Positions 1 through 7,615 of a DNA stretch of 64,000 nucleotides are shown in pieces. The translations under genes and the position numbers were made by a program. Within the stretch, counting starts at the first letter, position 1, and every line of letters begins with the position of its first letter. The DNA is from Luteococcus sp048595755. Lineage in GTDB: Bacteria > Actinomycetota > Actinomycetes > Propionibacteriales > Propionibacteriaceae. The stretch is from assembly GCF_048595755.1 (NCBI RefSeq), contig NZ_CP184360.1, forward strand, positions 1,922,001 to 1,986,000, given 5' to 3'. The notes under the pieces are model-generated. The model worked only from the letters and a program-made list of their open reading frames with translations, was not told where the DNA came from and did not search any database.

Positions 1-1
1 G

Positions 2-1081
2 CCGTCGCAGATCCGCGAGCTCGTCGACGAGATCTTCGCCCGGGTCCAGCAGGTGCTGGAAGTGGACATTCGCCCCAACTCGTTGATGGGGGAGTTCGGC
101 TCACACCTGCACTTCATGATCAACCGGATGCGTTTCAGCCTGCAGGCCGAGCCGGGCAATGACCTGCACGAGATCAGGGAGCGTTTCCCGCTGGCCCACC
201 GGATGGCACAGGTGGCCGCCGACGTGGTGCAGGAGCACACCGGCCTTCGCATGGACGAGGTGGAGCTGTCCCTGGCAGCCACCTACTTCCAGGTCTTCCT
301 GGACGACAACGCCTCACGTCGCAATCGGCCCTTCCGCGTCGGCATCGTCTCGCAGCGGGGCCCGGCCGCCGCCAGCCTGTTGCGCTCGCAGATGTCCAAG
401 GCGCTGTTGATCGACACCGTCTACACCCAGGTGGCCGATGCCAGCCGGATTGCCGCGGGGGAGTTCGACCTAGTGGTCGCCTCGCCGGGCAGCGAGCTCG
501 AGCTGCCGATGCCGGTCATCGAGCTGTCGGAATTCTTCGACCCCACCGAGCTGGTCGCCACGCTGCGGACCATGCGCTTCGACGACTTCGGCCCGCTGCC
601 CATGGACGAGCCGGACGGCTCGATGCTCACCTACCTGCTGGAGGACGATCGGGTGCTGCGGCTGCCTGCCGGATGCACCCATGACCGTGCCGTGGAACTG
701 CTGTGCGACCACTTGGTGGCCCTGGGGCTGGTCGACGAGCAGTTCCTGCAGGCCATCGCCACCCGGCTCGCCGAACAGGAGCCCGTCCTGATCGGCGACC
801 GGCTCGCCTTCCCCCACGCCAGCTCGGCCGGGCTGCGCGCCGTGACGTGCGCGCTGGGCACGATCGATGCTGGCGAGGGCAGCGACGGGCTGGATGCGGT
901 CTTCCTGATGGCCGTGCCGGAGAAGGCCGACTATGACGACCGCATCCTCATCCGCACCTACGAGGAACTCATCGCCCTGGGCACCGATCCCCAACTCATG
1001 ACGCGCCTGGGCGCCGTCACCGACTACCGCTCGCTGCTGGCCGTGCTCGACGCCATGCGCGAGACCAAGCAAGGGAGCTGA
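2..1081 (+). CDS. PRD/PTS-EIIA domain transcriptional regulator of the sorbitol operon (5' partial)
   Basis: The reading frame is open from base 2, so the N-terminus (DNA-binding part and probably a first PRD) lies outside the window. The visible 359 residues show the end of a PTS regulation domain (about 1-115), an EIIB-like Rossmann segment (about 115-200, beginning RVGIVSQRG) and a C-terminal EIIA domain of the fructose/mannitol type (about 225-350). The EIIA signature GDRLAFPHA carries the phosphorylatable histidine, encoded at 815-817. Regulators of this layout (GutR, MtlR) sense PTS phosphorylation and switch on polyol operons. It ends 1 nt before gutM and leads the srl genes, so control of sorbitol uptake is the natural role. 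An activator rather than an RNA antiterminator is assumed because the N-terminus is not visible. Confidence 0.8.
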   Translation, partial: PSQIRELVDEIFARVQQVLEVDIRPNSLMGEFGSHLHFMINRMRFSLQAEPGNDLHEIRERFPLAHRMAQVAADVVQEHTGLRMDEVELSLAATYFQVFLDDNASRRNRPFRVGIVSQRGPAAASLLRSQMSKALLIDTVYTQVADASRIAAGEFDLVVASPGSELELPMPVIELSEFFDPTELVATLRTMRFDDFGPLPMDEPDGSMLTYLLEDDRVLRLPAGCTHDRAVELLCDHLVALGLVDEQFLQAIATRLAEQEPVLIGDRLAFPHASSAGLRAVTCALGTIDAGEGSDGLDAVFLMAVPEKADYDDRILIRTYEELIALGTDPQLMTRLGAVTDYRSLLAVLDAMRETKQGS

Positions 1082-1082
1082 C

Positions 1083-1529
1083 ATGTTCTGGCCAATCATC
1101 ATCGGATTCGCCGTCTTCTACATCGTCCAGACGGTGCTGTCCATGCGTCAGACCAAGGACTACGCACGGCACTACGCGCGGATGCGCCGCCAGGGACGCG
1201 TCGCCCTGGGCAAGCAGAAGAACCTGGTGGCCAATGGCGCCATCGTGATGTTCCGCCTGGACGACGACGGCGTGGTGGTCGAGGGCAGGTTGCTCAGCGG
1301 CGTCACGGTCTTCTCGCGCTTTCGGGACTTCACCGCCTACAACGGGCGCCCGCTGGCCGGACTGGACGGCGAGGACTGTCGACAGCTGAACCGCAGCGTC
1401 CGCATCGCCGTCAACAATGCGCGCGACAACTACCTGCTCGCCTCTGAGGGCCTGGTGCCACTGGAGCCCCCGGGCCCGATCAGCAAGCTCCTGTCACGCA
1501 GGAGCCGCACCCAACAGGCATTCGCCTGA
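1083..1529 (+). CDS. gutM: Glucitol operon activator GutM family protein
   Basis: 148 residues. A hydrophobic N-terminal segment (FWPIIIGFAVFYIVQTVLS, about 2-20) suggests membrane attachment. A small conserved domain follows, with the GutM-type features R-M-R-R-Q-G-R-V-A-L-G-K-Q-K-N about 36-50 and FSRFRDF about 81-87. GutM proteins accompany sorbitol PTS operons and are described as activators in Escherichia coli; the mechanism is poorly known. The ATG is 1 nt after the regulator stop, with AAGGGAG just upstream, so translation is coupled. The position between regulator and srlA matches GutM in other bacteria. Confidence 0.88.
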   Translation: MFWPIIIGFAVFYIVQTVLSMRQTKDYARHYARMRRQGRVALGKQKNLVANGAIVMFRLDDDGVVVEGRLLSGVTVFSRFRDFTAYNGRPLAGLDGEDCRQLNRSVRIAVNNARDNYLLASEGLVPLEPPGPISKLLSRRSRTQQAFA

Positions 1530-1565
1530 CCCACCAATCCCCACGTTCGTAGAAAGGAAACGATC

Positions 1566-2117
1566 ATGGACTTCACCGTCCGTGCAGCCGAATGGTTCAT
1601 TGGGCTGTTCCGCGCTGGAGGGGAGACCTTCATCAGCTGGATGACCGGCATCGTGCCGTTGGTCCTGATGCTCCTCATCGCCATGAACTCGCTGATCCAG
1701 ATGATCGGCGAGGACAAGATCAACAAGCTGGCCCGCCGGGCCTCCGGCAACCCGGTCAGCCGCTACCTGGTGCTGCCCTTCCTGGGCATGTTCATGCTTG
1801 CCAACCCGATGGGTTTCACGCTGGGACGTTTCCTGCCGGAGAAGTACAAGCCGAGCTACTACGCCAGCGCCGCCCAGTTCTGCCACACCTCGAGCGGCAT
1901 CTTCCCGCACATCAATGCGGGTGAGCTGTTCATCTGGCTGGGCATCGCGGCCGGCATCGAGAAGCTGGGGCTCAACACCGCCGAGCTGGCCCTGCGCTAC
2001 CTGGTGGTTGGCATGATCCTGAACTTCCTCGGTGGTTGGGTCACCGATTTCATCACCCCCTGGGTGGCCAAGCAGCAGGGTGTCACCCTCAGCGGTGAAG
2101 TGAAGGTGGCGGCATGA
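1566..2117 (+). CDS. srlA: PTS glucitol/sorbitol-specific EIIC component
   Basis: 183 residues, the usual length for the EIIC (GutA/SrlA) subunit that forms part of the sorbitol channel in the cytoplasmic membrane. Membrane segments are visible near 28-50, 70-90, 120-140 and 145-165. Family motifs include MLANPMGFTLGRFLPEKYKPSYYASAAQ (about 77 onward) and the stretch CHTSSGIFPHINAGELF. The start follows GAAAGGAAAC with good spacing. The stop overlaps the srlE start by 4 nt (ATGA), so the two halves of the permease are translationally coupled. Confidence 0.93.
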   Translation: MDFTVRAAEWFIGLFRAGGETFISWMTGIVPLVLMLLIAMNSLIQMIGEDKINKLARRASGNPVSRYLVLPFLGMFMLANPMGFTLGRFLPEKYKPSYYASAAQFCHTSSGIFPHINAGELFIWLGIAAGIEKLGLNTAELALRYLVVGMILNFLGGWVTDFITPWVAKQQGVTLSGEVKVAA

Positions 2118-3130
2118 GCGAGCACAAGAGCGTCGTCGTCTCCAAGGGGCAGGGCGGCTACGGCGGTCCGCTGACCATCACCGTGACCCCGGAGCGCAAC
2201 AAGATCGTCTACATCGTCGGTGGCGGGCAGAAGCCCGAGGTGGTCGACAAGCTGGTGGAGCTGACCGGGGGAGAGGCCGTCAACGGCTTCCAGACCTCCG
2301 TGCCGGACGACCAGATCGCGATGGCCGTGATCGACTGCGGTGGCACGCTGCGGTGCGGCATCTACCCCAAGAAGAACATCCCGACGATCAATGTCATGCC
2401 CACCGGCAAGACGGGTCCGCTGGCCCAGTTCATCCACGAGGGCATCTACGTCTCCGCGGTGGGGCCGGCCCAGATCCGTCCCGCCGATGGTGCCGAGACC
2501 GAGGCCGCGGCCACCGCCGCGACCGGGGCGGCCGCGGGCCAGGAGAAGGCGAAGTTCACCGCAGACAAGAAGGTCTCCGAGACCCTGCGGGAGCAGAAGG
2601 ACCAGACGCTGCTGATGAAGATCGGTCTGGGCGCCGGCAAGGTGGTGTCGATCTTCTTCCAGGCCGGCCGCGATGCCATCCAGACCATGATCAACACGAT
2701 CCTGCCCTTCATGGCCTTCATCTCGATGCTGATCGGCATCATCAACGCCTCGGGCTTCGGGAAGTGGTTCACCAGCTTCCTCACGCCGCTGGCCGGCTCC
2801 GGCTGGGGTCTGATGGTGCTGGGATTCATCTGCTCGATCCCCTTCCTGTCCCCGCTGCTCGGTCCGGGCGCCGTGATCGGGCAGATCATCGGCACACTGA
2901 TCGGTGTGGAGATCGGCAAGGGCAATGTGGCGCCGCACCTGGCGCTGCCCGCACTGTTCGCGATCAACACGCAGAATGCCTGTGACTTCATCCCCGTTGG
3001 TCTCGGTCTGTCCGAGGCCGACCCGGAGACCGTGGAGGTCGGTGTTCCCGCCGTCCTGTACTCCCGCTTCCTCAACGGTGTTCCCCGAGTCGGCATTGCC
3101 TGGCTCGCGAGCATCGGACTCTATTCCTGA
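2114..3130 (+). CDS. srlE: PTS glucitol/sorbitol-specific EIIBC component
   Basis: 338 residues. The N-terminal EIIB domain contains DCGGTLRCGIYPKK; Cys75 (codon 2336-2338) is the residue phosphorylated in this family. An alanine-rich linker (about 125-145) leads to the EIIC2 membrane domain from about 185, with segments such as ILPFMAFISMLIGIINASGFG and the signature GNVAPHLALPALFAINTQNACDF. The protein takes phosphate from EIIA and passes it to incoming sorbitol, giving sorbitol-6-phosphate inside the cell. The last codons and stop fall at the beginning of a short tandem repeat (3122-3164). Confidence 0.94.
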   Translation: MSEHKSVVVSKGQGGYGGPLTITVTPERNKIVYIVGGGQKPEVVDKLVELTGGEAVNGFQTSVPDDQIAMAVIDCGGTLRCGIYPKKNIPTINVMPTGKTGPLAQFIHEGIYVSAVGPAQIRPADGAETEAAATAATGAAAGQEKAKFTADKKVSETLREQKDQTLLMKIGLGAGKVVSIFFQAGRDAIQTMINTILPFMAFISMLIGIINASGFGKWFTSFLTPLAGSGWGLMVLGFICSIPFLSPLLGPGAVIGQIIGTLIGVEIGKGNVAPHLALPALFAINTQNACDFIPVGLGLSEADPETVEVGVPAVLYSRFLNGVPRVGIAWLASIGLYS

Positions 3131-3164
3131 CCCCCGCTATTCCTGATCCCCTGATTCCTGACCG
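3122..3164 (+). repeat. Three-unit 15-16 bp tandem repeat around the srlE stop
   Basis: Three imperfect copies of a TATTCCTGACCCC-like unit, with ATTCCTGA recurring at a 15-16 bp period. The first contains the srlE TGA stop, so the repeat tandemly duplicates the stop region. It fills most of the 58-bp srlE-srlB gap. Confidence 0.7.
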
Positions 3165-3188
3165 CACGCACCAGAACCTGGAGCTGAC

Positions 3189-3554
3189 ATGACCGAGATC
3201 TTCCGCACCACCGTTCGCGACGCCGGCAGCATGGCGTCCGCCTTCATCGCCGACGGCCTGTTCGTCACCTTCGGCGAGAACGCCCCCGAAGCGCTGCGCG
3301 ACTACTGCTTCATCATCGAGATGACCCAGACCAGCGCCGACCTGGCCGTGGGGCAGTCCTTCGGCGTGGACGGCAAACTCTTCCCCATCACCGCGGTGGG
3401 GGAGGCCGCCCAGAAGAACCTGAACGGACTGGGGCACCTCACCGTGAACGTCGACGGCAGCAGCACCGCGAGCCTGGCCGGCGCGATCCACATCCTGTGT
3501 GAGGACGGTCAGCCGGAGGTGCAGGTGGGCTCGGTGCTCACCATCGAGCAGTGA
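3189..3554 (+). CDS. srlB: PTS glucitol/sorbitol-specific EIIA component, active-site His replaced
   Basis: 121 residues, collinear with SrlB/GutB: conserved TTFG-type N-terminus, APEALRDYCFI, FPITAVGEAAQKNLNGLGHLTV and AIHILCEDG. EIIA-Gut normally accepts phosphate from HPr on a histidine directly after YCFI (His43 in E. coli SrlB, from memory of that sequence). Here the residue is Ile43 (codon 3315-3317), followed by Glu-Met, with no histidine nearby. The remaining histidines are in GLGH and AIHI, which are also conserved in active homologues. The fold looks intact and the gene is in frame, so it is not an obvious pseudogene. It may use another residue or work with a different EIIA donor. 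Confidence 0.88.
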   Translation: MTEIFRTTVRDAGSMASAFIADGLFVTFGENAPEALRDYCFIIEMTQTSADLAVGQSFGVDGKLFPITAVGEAAQKNLNGLGHLTVNVDGSSTASLAGAIHILCEDGQPEVQVGSVLTIEQ

Positions 3555-3590
3555 TGACGGCATCAGTGGAAACACACGGCAGGGCATGAG

Positions 3591-3630
3591 GGGCGCGGCC
3601 AGCCGGGGCAGATCCCGGCGGGCCGCGCCC
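3591..3630 (+). other. Strong intercistronic hairpin between srlB and srlD
   Basis: GGGCGCGGCC (3591-3600) pairs perfectly with GGCCGCGCCC (3621-3630), and CCGGG (3603-3607) with CCCGG (3614-3618) inside it. No T-run follows, so it is a poor intrinsic terminator. It is better read as an RNA-stabilising or processing structure separating the transporter messages from srlD. The srlD ribosome-binding site lies 10 nt downstream. Confidence 0.55.
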
Positions 3631-3649
3631 AGCCATTGGGGAGGACACC

Positions 3650-4804
3650 ATGGAATCCAGAGTTGATCCGCTACAGGTCCAGATCGCCACGATCCGCGCC
3701 CTGCTGGCACGCGATGGCAGACTGCCCCTCCTGCGGGCCGTCGATCAGGACACCCCCGAGGAGGACACCCTTGGGGAGGGCGCCATCGAGTGGCAGGTGG
3801 GGGCGATCCACGGCGAGCCGCCCGTCGAGGCGTGGCGGGAACGGTTGCAGCAGGTTCGCTCGCAGCAGGGGGAACCCTGCAACGTGGCCATCGACGGGGT
3901 GGGGCGCTACCGCATCGACTGGCCCGCCCCACCGATTGATTCCACACAGGGTGATTCCACACAGGCCAATTCCACGGCAGGCCCGATGGCGGGCAAGGTC
4001 GCCCTGGTGACCGGCGCCGCCCAGGGCTTCGGCCTGGGCATCGCACAGGGGCTCGCCGCCCGTGGCGTCGTGGTTGCCCTGGCCGACCTCAACCACGATG
4101 GTGTGCTGGCCGCGGCCGAGCAGATCCGTGCCGAGCACGGTGCGTGGCAGGCGATCGGCCTCCGGATGGACGTCGCGGATCCCGAGTCCACCCGGGCTGG
4201 CGTGGCGGAGGTGGTGCAGGCCTTCGGCGGGCTGGACCTGTTCGTCGCCAATGCCGGCGTGGTGCGTGCCGGGGCGGTGACGGAACTGTCCGTCGACGAC
4301 TTCGACCTGGTCACTCGCGTCAACTACCGCGGCTACTTCGTCGGGGTGCAGGCGGTGGTCCCGGTGATGGCGGCGCAGCATCGTGCCGCGCCTGCCCACC
4401 GCTTCGACATCGTCGAGGTGAACTCGAAGTCGGGCCTGGCCGGCTCCAACCGCAATGCCCCCTATGCCGGCAGCAAGTTCGGCGGCATCGGGCTCACCCA
4501 GTCCTTCGCCCTGGAACTGGCGGGGCAAGGGATCAAGGTCAACGCGGTGTGCCCCGGGAACTACCTGGACGGCCCCCTGTGGTCCGATCCCGACGACGGA
4601 CTGTTCGTCCAGTACCTGCGAGCAGGCAAGGTGCCGGGTGCCACGACGGTCGAGGACGTGCGCAATTTCTACCAGGCCAAGGTGCCGCTCGGGCGCGGCT
4701 GCCGGCCAGACGACGTGGTCAAGGCGATCTGTTACGCCGTCGACCAGGACTACGAGACCGGTCAGGCCATCCCCGTGACCGGCGGACAGACGATGCTGCA
4801 CTGA
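3650..4804 (+). CDS. srlD: Sorbitol-6-phosphate 2-dehydrogenase with unusual N-terminal extension
   Basis: 384 residues, about 115 longer than classical SrlD. The short-chain dehydrogenase domain starts near residue 113 (MAGKVALVTGAAQGFGLGIA, with the NAD-binding TGxxxGxG motif). It includes the NAG motif (FVANAGV) and YAGSK, giving the catalytic Tyr and Lys. The enzyme converts sorbitol-6-phosphate to fructose-6-phosphate. Residues 1-112 form a separate small domain of unknown function (GEPCNVAIDGVGRYRIDW looks beta-rich), joined by a linker of three 5-residue repeats DSTQG/DSTQA/NSTAG. The start is supported by GGGGAGG 6 nt before the ATG. The position after srlB supports the sorbitol role; the extension is unexplained. 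Confidence 0.9.
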   Translation: MESRVDPLQVQIATIRALLARDGRLPLLRAVDQDTPEEDTLGEGAIEWQVGAIHGEPPVEAWRERLQQVRSQQGEPCNVAIDGVGRYRIDWPAPPIDSTQGDSTQANSTAGPMAGKVALVTGAAQGFGLGIAQGLAARGVVVALADLNHDGVLAAAEQIRAEHGAWQAIGLRMDVADPESTRAGVAEVVQAFGGLDLFVANAGVVRAGAVTELSVDDFDLVTRVNYRGYFVGVQAVVPVMAAQHRAAPAHRFDIVEVNSKSGLAGSNRNAPYAGSKFGGIGLTQSFALELAGQGIKVNAVCPGNYLDGPLWSDPDDGLFVQYLRAGKVPGATTVEDVRNFYQAKVPLGRGCRPDDVVKAICYAVDQDYETGQAIPVTGGQTMLH

Positions 4805-4826
4805 GGTGCGGCCCACAGGAGGAATG

Positions 4827-5498
4827 ATGACCAATCCGATTCCGATCAGGATCTTCGTCGACAGTGCGGTGCGTGAGGAGGCCGAACCCTGGCTGCGCAC
4901 CGGGCTGGTGCACGGAGTCACCACCAATCCGACGCTGCTGCGACGGGCAGGGCTCGGGGTGGACGACATTGCCGAGGTGGCCCGCTGGGCCACCGGCGAC
5001 GGTGAGCGCGAGGTCTGCTTCCAGCTGTGGGGGCACAGCGCGGAGGAACAGTACGCCGCCGCCATGCGGATCCGTGAGCAGGCGCCCGCGGCCACGATGA
5101 AGATCCCCGTCACCCCCACCGGGGCCCGGGTGATCACCCGCCTCCACGAGCAGCAGGTACCGGTGCTGATGACGGCCGTCTATGCCGCCAAGCAGGTGGC
5201 GGTGGCCTCGGCGCTGGGCGTTCGCTACCTGGCCCCCTACTTCAACCGCATGCAGGTGGCGGGACGCGATGCCCTCTCCGAGATCCAGGCGATGACCCGG
5301 GCAGTGCCCCAGGACGGCACCGGGCCGCTGGTCATGGCCGCCTCGGTGAAGAGCGCCCAGCAGGTGATGGCGCTGGTCGGCGCGGGCGTACGGGTGTTCA
5401 CCCTTCCCCCGGCGGTCATCGCCGACCTCTTCGACGACGAACTGACCACCCGGGCCGTGGTCGACTTCGAGGCCGACATGCAGGCGGTCCTGGGCTGA
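4827..5498 (+). CDS. Transaldolase / fructose-6-phosphate aldolase-like protein
   Basis: About 223 residues, the size of the FSA/TalC small transaldolases. Family features are the strand IFVDSA, VTTNPTLLRR (about 31-40), the Schiff-base lysine in ATMKIPVTPTGA, YFNRMQ and VMAASVKSAQQV. Such enzymes cleave or form fructose-6-phosphate through dihydroxyacetone or transfer three-carbon units. ATG codons occur at 4824 and 4827 behind AGGAGG (4817-4822); the second has the better spacing, and an upstream GTG at 4806 has no ribosome site. It is the last gene of the sorbitol cluster and acts on the product of SrlD or its sugar-phosphate pool. Which activity dominates cannot be decided from sequence. 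Confidence 0.82.
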   Translation: MTNPIPIRIFVDSAVREEAEPWLRTGLVHGVTTNPTLLRRAGLGVDDIAEVARWATGDGEREVCFQLWGHSAEEQYAAAMRIREQAPAATMKIPVTPTGARVITRLHEQQVPVLMTAVYAAKQVAVASALGVRYLAPYFNRMQVAGRDALSEIQAMTRAVPQDGTGPLVMAASVKSAQQVMALVGAGVRVFTLPPAVIADLFDDELTTRAVVDFEADMQAVLG

Positions 5499-5514
5499 GG
5501 CCCTGTCCTCAGCC
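5493..5514. terminator. Symmetric hairpin over the two convergent stop codons
   Basis: GGCTGAGG (5493-5500) pairs with CCTCAGCC (5507-5514) around a 6-nt loop. The stem contains both the TGA of the transaldolase and, on the other strand, the TGA of the HAD gene. No U-tract on either side. A bidirectional termination or end-protection structure is likely, but efficiency is uncertain. Confidence 0.45.
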
Positions 5515-6189
5515 TGCCAGCCCCCGGACGAGGTCGGCGGTCAGTTCCTCGAGGCTGTCGATGACGGTGCAGCGGGCCAGCAGCTCGTCGGAGGGCGGGT
5601 GGAAGTGGGGAGGCACCGCGATGGTGGTCATGCCCGCAGCCAGCGCGGAGCGGATCCCATTGCTCGAGTCCTCCACGGCCAGGCACCGCGCCGGGTCCGC
5701 GCCCAGCAGCTCCGCGCACCGCAGGTAGCCGTCCGGGGCGGGCTTGCCTCGTGGCACCTGCTCGGTGGAGACGTACTGGCGCACCACGTCGCCAATGCCC
5801 AGCGCCTGGATGCCTGCCTCGATCAGGACCGCCGGCGACGACGACGCGATGCCCACGGGCATCAACTCGGCCATCCGACGCACCGACTCGCGGGCATCGG
5901 GCAGCAGCCGCACCCCGGTGCGGTAGTGCTCCACCATGCCGTCGATGGTGCGTCGGGCCGCCTGCTCGGGAGAGCCCTTGATGCCGACCACCTCGGTGAG
6001 GTGGCGGCTCCACTCGGCGGTGGACATTCCCATCATGGCGGTGGTGGACTCCACGGGCCACGCAAGGCCATCCTGTTCGGCCAGTCCGCGCCGGACCACG
6101 TCCCACACGTGCTCGGTGTCGGTCAGGGTGCCGTCCATGTCGAAGACGATCGCCTCGAAGGGGCCGGTCAGTGAATTCGTGGTGGACAT
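5509..6189 (-). CDS. HAD-superfamily sugar-phosphatase-like hydrolase
   Basis: 226 residues from the ATG at 6189. HAD motifs: FDMDGTLTDTE near the N-terminus (nucleophile Asp and acid/base Asp), GIASSSP (motif II), RGKPAPDGYL (motif III Lys) and VEDSSNGIRSA (motif IV). The cap is the small helical type seen in beta-phosphoglucomutase, 2-deoxyglucose-6-phosphatase and hexitol-phosphatase proteins. Facing the sorbitol operon, a polyol- or hexose-phosphate phosphatase is plausible but not shown. A CACAAT box at 6197-6202 lies 7 nt before the 6189 ATG, favouring this start over the in-frame ATG at 6198. Confidence 0.8.
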   Translation of the reverse strand: MSTTNSLTGPFEAIVFDMDGTLTDTEHVWDVVRRGLAEQDGLAWPVESTTAMMGMSTAEWSRHLTEVVGIKGSPEQAARRTIDGMVEHYRTGVRLLPDARESVRRMAELMPVGIASSSPAVLIEAGIQALGIGDVVRQYVSTEQVPRGKPAPDGYLRCAELLGADPARCLAVEDSSNGIRSALAAGMTTIAVPPHFHPPSDELLARCTVIDSLEELTADLVRGLAG

Positions 6190-6243
6190 GGTTGCCATTG
6201 TGTCTCGGCTTCGGGAGAGACTGTAGGCCGAGACAGGAGACAG

Positions 6244-7140
6244 ATGACCGACCACGAACCCACCCACAGTCGGCCGGCACTGCTGGCCGGCATCGGCTGC
6301 TATCTGATCTGGGGCGGCTTCCCGCTGTTCTGGCCGCTGCTGAAGCCGGCCGGTGCCCTGGAGATCCTGGCCGGACGCATCGTGTTCAGCCTGGTCTTCG
6401 TCGCGGTGATGTTGCTGGTGCTGCGTCGCAGCTGGGGATGGGTGCGCACCGCGGCGCGGCGAGACACCTGGCCGTGGCTGTTGGCGGCGTCGGTGCTGAT
6501 CGGGCTCAACTGGCTCACCTACATCTGGGCGGTCAACTCGTCGCACGTGGTGGAGGCGTCGCTGGGCTACTTCATCAATCCGCTGGTGAGCATCGCGCTG
6601 GGGCTGTTGTTGTTCGGCGAGCGCATGTCGCGCTACGGGCAGATCGGCTGTGCGCTGGCGCTGGTGGGGGTGTGCATCATCGCGTGGGGCAACTGGCGCA
6701 CCCTGTGGGTCTCGCTGGTGCTGGCCTTCAGCTTTGGCCTCTACGGCGCCATGAAGAAGCGCGCCCGGCTGGGGGCGCTCGAGGGCCTGACGGCCGAGAC
6801 GCTTGCGTTGACCCCGCTGGCGCTGGGTTGGCTGGGGTGGTTGGCGATCCAGGGCACCGGGCAGATCGGCGTCAACTGGCGCGTCTCACTGCTGATGGTG
6901 GCCGCCGGTGTGCTGACCGCGGTGCCGCTGTGGCTGTTCGCCGTCGCCGCCCCCGGGATTCCCCTGGGAACGTTGGGAATCCTGCAGTACCTGGCCCCGA
7001 CGATGCAGCTGCTGCTGGGGCTGTTCGTCTTCGGGCAGCAGGTCAGCGCCGGCTACTGGGCGGGCATGGTGCTGGTGTGGAGCGGCTGCCTGGTCTACCT
7101 GGCCGGCGCGATCAGCTCGATGAGGAGAGCGCACGCCTGA
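6244..7140 (+). CDS. rarD: RarD-like EamA/DMT-family permease
   Basis: 298 residues with about ten membrane segments spread through the protein, and the RarD hallmarks GIGCYLIWGGFPLFWPLL, EILAGRIVFSLVF, SWGWV, NWLTYIWAVNSSHVVEASLGYFINPL and GILQYLAPTMQLLLGLFVFGQ. The family is linked by name to chloramphenicol sensitivity and exports or imports small metabolites; the substrate is unknown. The ATG follows ACAGGAGACAG. The gene diverges from the HAD gene, sharing a 54-bp control region, and is followed by the MarR operator. Confidence 0.88.
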   Translation: MTDHEPTHSRPALLAGIGCYLIWGGFPLFWPLLKPAGALEILAGRIVFSLVFVAVMLLVLRRSWGWVRTAARRDTWPWLLAASVLIGLNWLTYIWAVNSSHVVEASLGYFINPLVSIALGLLLFGERMSRYGQIGCALALVGVCIIAWGNWRTLWVSLVLAFSFGLYGAMKKRARLGALEGLTAETLALTPLALGWLGWLAIQGTGQIGVNWRVSLLMVAAGVLTAVPLWLFAVAAPGIPLGTLGILQYLAPTMQLLLGLFVFGQQVSAGYWAGMVLVWSGCLVYLAGAISSMRRAHA

Positions 7141-7144
7141 CTTG

Positions 7145-7172
7145 ATTAGCCAAGCTAACGAGCTAGGCTAAT
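7145..7172. promoter_or_regulatory. Palindromic MarR-type operator overlapping the -10 region
   Basis: A 28-bp near-perfect palindrome centred at 7158.5: ATTAGCC (7145-7151) is the exact reverse complement of GGCTAAT (7166-7172), and 11 of 14 pairs match overall. The candidate -10 TAGGCT (7164-7169) lies inside it. The MarR-family gene begins 6 nt downstream, so autorepression of the regulator-pump operon is the likely use. Confidence 0.72.
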
Positions 7173-7177
7173 TGTTG

Positions 7178-7615
7178 ATGACAGAACAACTTCCTTCGTC
7201 CGAGCTGCCAGAACTGGCCAATGACCTCCGTCTTGCCTGCCAACGCATCGCCCGCCGAGTCCGCTTCGAGGGGACGGCGGCCGTCGCGCCCCACCAGTTC
7301 AGCGTGCTGGTGCGGGTTCGCCACCAGCCACGCACGCCCACCGAGCTGGCGGAGCTGGAGCGCGTCAGCACCCCGTCGATGACCCGAACCGTCAGTGGTC
7401 TGGTCGACGCGGGGCTCGTCGAGCGCCAGCCCCACCACGAGGATCGCCGACAGGTGCTGGTGGGCATCACCGAAGCCGGCCGAGCCGTGGTGCAACAGAC
7501 CTTCGTCGAGCGCGACAGCTGGATGATGCGGCACCTCGACGGCCTGGACGCCGAGCAGCTGCGCATCCTGCGGCAGGCCGCCGACATCCTGCTGGAGGTG
7601 GCCGCCGGTGAGTGA
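7178..7615 (+). CDS. MarR-family transcriptional regulator
   Basis: 145 residues from the ATG at 7178. The winged-helix core is QFSVLVRVRHQPRTPTELAELERVSTPSMTRTVSGLVDAGLVERQPHHEDRRQVLVGITEAG: a recognition helix followed by the wing with the family DxR arginine (HEDRRQ). Two TTG codons at 7172 and 7175 are in frame, but the ATG 8 nt after the TAGGCT box fits a leaderless start; no Shine-Dalgarno is visible. The stop overlaps the start of the following MFS gene by 8 nt, so it probably represses the pump and is relieved by a ligand the pump exports. Confidence 0.87.
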   Translation: MTEQLPSSELPELANDLRLACQRIARRVRFEGTAAVAPHQFSVLVRVRHQPRTPTELAELERVSTPSMTRTVSGLVDAGLVERQPHHEDRRQVLVGITEAGRAVVQQTFVERDSWMMRHLDGLDAEQLRILRQAADILLEVAAGE

